DNA from: Erythrocercus mccallii
Taxonomy: Eukaryota; Chordata; Aves; Passeriformes; Dicruridae
Assembly: GCA_013397435.1 (NCBI GenBank)
Contig: VZRG01000521.1
Span: 214,563 to 278,562, forward strand
DNA: 64,000 bases
Direction of reading: 5' to 3'
The notes under the pieces are model-generated. The model did no database searches. It saw only the letters and a program-made list of their open reading frames with translations, and had not been told where the DNA came from. The position numbers were made by a program, and so were the translations under genes. This document shows positions 61,081 to 64,000 of this stretch, in pieces (the stretch's first letter is position 1; each line of letters starts with the position of its first letter).

Positions 61081-64000
61081 CATCACTGTCAGCTGTTTTG
61101 GGAGAGGATGGGCTTTGCCAATGATGCTATTCAATTTCCTGATTGTTTAGCTCATATCAGTTTAGCTTGAAAGATAATAAGATAGAAACCAGAGGCTTCT
61201 CAGTCAATAAAAGGAAACCTCAGAGGCTTTTTCAGCCTTGTGTCTGTCATACTTTGTTGATATTTTAGCTGCCGAGCATTTGACAGCTGGTTGTAAAACT
61301 CTTATTTCCTCCTTGGAGAGAATTAAATGAAGAACATTTAATTTATTCCGTGGAGGTTTCCCCAAGTGACCCATGGAACAGGTCTCATTCTGGCAGCTGG
61401 ACCAAATCTGGAGGGATTTGGAGCTTTCTTCACCCATGGGACAAAAAACAAGTGATTTCATTACCTTTTCCCTTCCTTTTTTTTATCATCAAACCAGTTC
61501 TGTGTTTTCCAGCATTGGTCCTGCTTCCCATGAGTGCCACAAACCATCACTGGCATCTGTGGTGCCAACCTGGGGCTGCCAGTGGCAACCAGCATCTCCT
61601 GAGTGGAGACTGATACAGGATTGCACTGGGGTCCTACCTCCAGGCACTGGTGCAACTGGGAATGGCAACTGGGAGCATTTCTCCTGCAACAGGCACGGGG
61701 TGCTCCTGCATCAGCATGGGCAGACACACAGGTGGGCACCCAGCACCGTCACTGGGACATCCCAGCCCCTTCAGCAGGTCAGCACTTTAATGGGCTCAGG
61801 GTAAATGTCACTCATCAGTAGCAGGAGAAGGCTCCCTTAACTGTGCCAAGGGCAGGCAGCTGCTCAAAGCAGCACAATAATTATGTATAGCCCAAGTAAT
61901 TATTTTTGTCACATCTTCCTGGCAGGAGAAGACCATTTGTGGGCTGGGTTTAGCTACCTTCCACAACACGCCTGTGTCTTATTTATCCAGAACAATGCGC
62001 TCAGTGTGATTTTTCTGTCGTCTTTTTCCTTTTAACGTCGTTTCCAGCCCACACTGCTTTTAATTTGGTGAGGTAAATTGAGACTGGGAGGGGAAGCTGC
62101 AGAAAACCTCCAAACTCCCATTCTCTGAGCAAAACATTTCCCTGGGATCTGACGGCACTGCTGAATAGCTGGTCCTTCCCTTCCCAAGGGGCTTGTGAGT
62201 CTCAGTGGAGACAAATGCTATTTTGGATGGCTGTAGTCACTGCACAGCCGGGGCTTGTGGAATCTGCTCACAGCTTTGGAGCCTTCCCAGCAGCTCCTTC
62301 CTTACCTGGGGACCTCTGAGTCAGCTGCCCTATTTTGAATGTCGTGTCAATAAAAGGGACATTACTGGAGTGCTGCCTTCAGAGTCGTGGTGCTGGGTTG
62401 GTGTGGATGGAGGAGAATTGCTCCCCACACTCTTATTTCAAGGATGCACTCAGCCTGCCTGGACCCAGCTAAGGAAGGTGATGGATTTGAAGGTCTCTGC
62501 TCCTGGAGTCCTGGGGAGAGGCACCACATGACTCATTCTGAGCCCATTTCCATTCCCCTCCTGAAAATGCTTACGTTCTCCTCGATCTCCAGTCAGCCTT
62601 AAAAAAGGAGAAGAAACTGAGATGGTGTCATTAATCCCAGATTTGGTGGCTTGAATAGCTGGATTCCCATCTGAATTTCTAATTTGTCCACTGCTTTCAG
62701 CCATCTTCATTTTTTTTCTGCTTTTCAGAACCAAAGAGTTTAAATATCCAGTCTTGGACATAACCAGTCCAGTCTTGTAGCTTCACCTACACATTTCAGG
62801 TATTCTCTCCTTTCTCCCCATCTCATTTTGGTCCAAAATACAAATGACCCTTAAATAGCCTTAAATAGTGCAGGTGGCCATGCAAAGGGACCAGTAGCCA
62901 GCCTCCATGGTGGCAGTCAGACATGGTACTGCCATTTCCCCTTGTCATGGACATCTTGAAATTCAGCTTGAAGATCCTGTCTGGATTTTGCACCCCTCAC
63001 TGTTGTATCTGCTGTGGAGTTACACAGATTTGAAAGGCACATTCTGTTTTGCATGGGGACAACCTCCAAGTCTGCTTAATACATGAGTGCTCACTCAGAG
63101 GTGTCCTTTCATTTACTGCTTTCACCATCAGCAATCTATAGAGGTTTAGGGCGCCTTAGGGAATTCCTGGCTTTGGCATCTTTTCCTTGGTAACAGTGCA
63201 GCTGCTCCTGGTGAAAATGAGCTTCTCCCGGCCCCCTCCCCACCACGTTGCAGCATCACCCATCCTCTCTTTCTTGGCTTTTTCCCTCCTCCTTCTTCCT
63301 CTGGGTGTACTTGCAAAGTGTTTGCTATAACTATTGAAATGGATATAGTGGCAATTTGGGGAGAAGATGCTGTTTAAAGCTCTTTAATTTAAAGGATGCT
63401 AATTCACTCCACTCCATCCTCGGGTGAGTTATCCAGCTACATGCAAACCTCCTTTTCTCCAGGTGTCAAATAGGAGGATGATTTTCTTCAGTCTATATTT
63501 AGAGACTTTGCTGAGCCCATGGCCCACAGGGCATCCCACAAGGACAGCTGGGGGAGCAGGGAGCTCGCAGAAGGCAGAGATGCTTTGGGACACCATCGCC
63601 ATGGAGCTGGGATGCTGCTGGGCTGCTGTAGCCCATGCTGGGGCTCCCTGGGGCCAGCCCCTTCTGAAACTCTGCTTTGTCTCTCCTGCTCGGGACCACA
63701 GAAAGGGGGGAGCCTGAGGCGGGCTGTGTTTGGCAGCCAGGGATCAGGGTGAAGGCAGTTGCTGGGAATAATAATAAGAAACTTGGCTACAGATCTCCAT
63801 CCCAGGTCAGGCGCTCCAAGGGCTGTAGTTAACCCACGTGAAAAATTGGCTGGAGACCTCCCTGCAAACCAGGTTCTGCCTCCAAGGCAAGCTGGATAAA
63901 TAGCTCTTGAAGCCACGGGGGCAGCTCCAGAGAGAACCCACACAGCATTTCCCTGTGTTTAAAAGATCCCCGCAGTTACCATCCCAAATGATTCCTGTCC
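61081..64000. other. Intergenic region to the window end, no gene seen
   Basis: No recognisable coding exon, RNA gene or interspersed repeat. AP-1-type cores occur at 62317-62323 (TGAGTCAGC context) and 62529-62535. Confidence 0.4.

Noticed and set aside
31561..64000. Search for ELFN1 coding sequence
   Set aside because: No leucine-rich-repeat or fibronectin-type frame is present on either strand. If ELFN1 follows as in mammals, it lies beyond the window.
1..64000. CRISPR array, defence system, prophage or intact retrovirus
   Set aside because: No regularly spaced identical repeats with unique spacers, no intact LTR pairs and no gag/pol-like frames. The only regular array is the minisatellite at 30881-31000, which has no spacers.

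Overview
This is a nuclear genomic window from a bird, very probably a passerine songbird. The coding sequence is spread over GT-AG introns, promoters sit in CpG islands, and the interspersed repeats are CR1 LINE fragments with the typical tail ending in 'attctgtgattct'. One element at about 48.27-48.42 kb joins a tRNA-Ile-like 5' half to a CR1-like tail, the architecture I recall for the passerine SINE TguSINE1. I see no bacterial-type operon, CRISPR array, phage or intact virus.

Three protein genes can be reconstructed, in the order MAFK (+), TMEM184A (-), PSMG3 (-). This matches the human 7p22 neighbourhood as I know it (INTS1 - MAFK - TMEM184A - PSMG3 - ELFN1). MAFK occupies about 0.3-13.7 kb: CpG-rich upstream sequence with possible non-coding first exons, two coding exons (7641-7676 and 8863-9297, 156 aa) and a 3'UTR of about 4.4 kb with several poly(A) signals. 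TMEM184A is tail-to-tail with MAFK. Its eight coding exons (22402 down to 18067) give a 422-aa seven-pass membrane protein, with a CpG-island promoter region near 25.3-25.9 kb. PSMG3 has two coding exons (30260-30045 and 28038-27886) giving a 122-aa proteasome assembly chaperone, with a CpG island and a 20-bp minisatellite upstream.

From about 31 kb to the end I find no coding exon. Judging by synteny this is the gene-poor approach to ELFN1. It holds CR1 fragments of different ages, the tRNA-Ile/CR1 SINE, a 121-bp direct duplication (53.49 and 54.73 kb), A-tracts and a polypyrimidine tract, plus AT-rich stretches that could be conserved regulatory elements.

The three genes do unrelated jobs: a bZIP partner of CNC and BACH transcription factors, a vesicle/plasma-membrane protein, and a 20S proteasome assembly factor. 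Their adjacency looks like inherited synteny, not a functional cluster. The most interesting non-gene signals are a perfect inverted repeat of two AP-1/MAF-type sites in TMEM184A intron 4 (20048-20067), a CT microsatellite serving as the polypyrimidine tract of TMEM184A exon 6, the alternating 20-bp minisatellite above PSMG3, and the local duplication at 53-55 kb. I did not find a previously undescribed biological system in this window.
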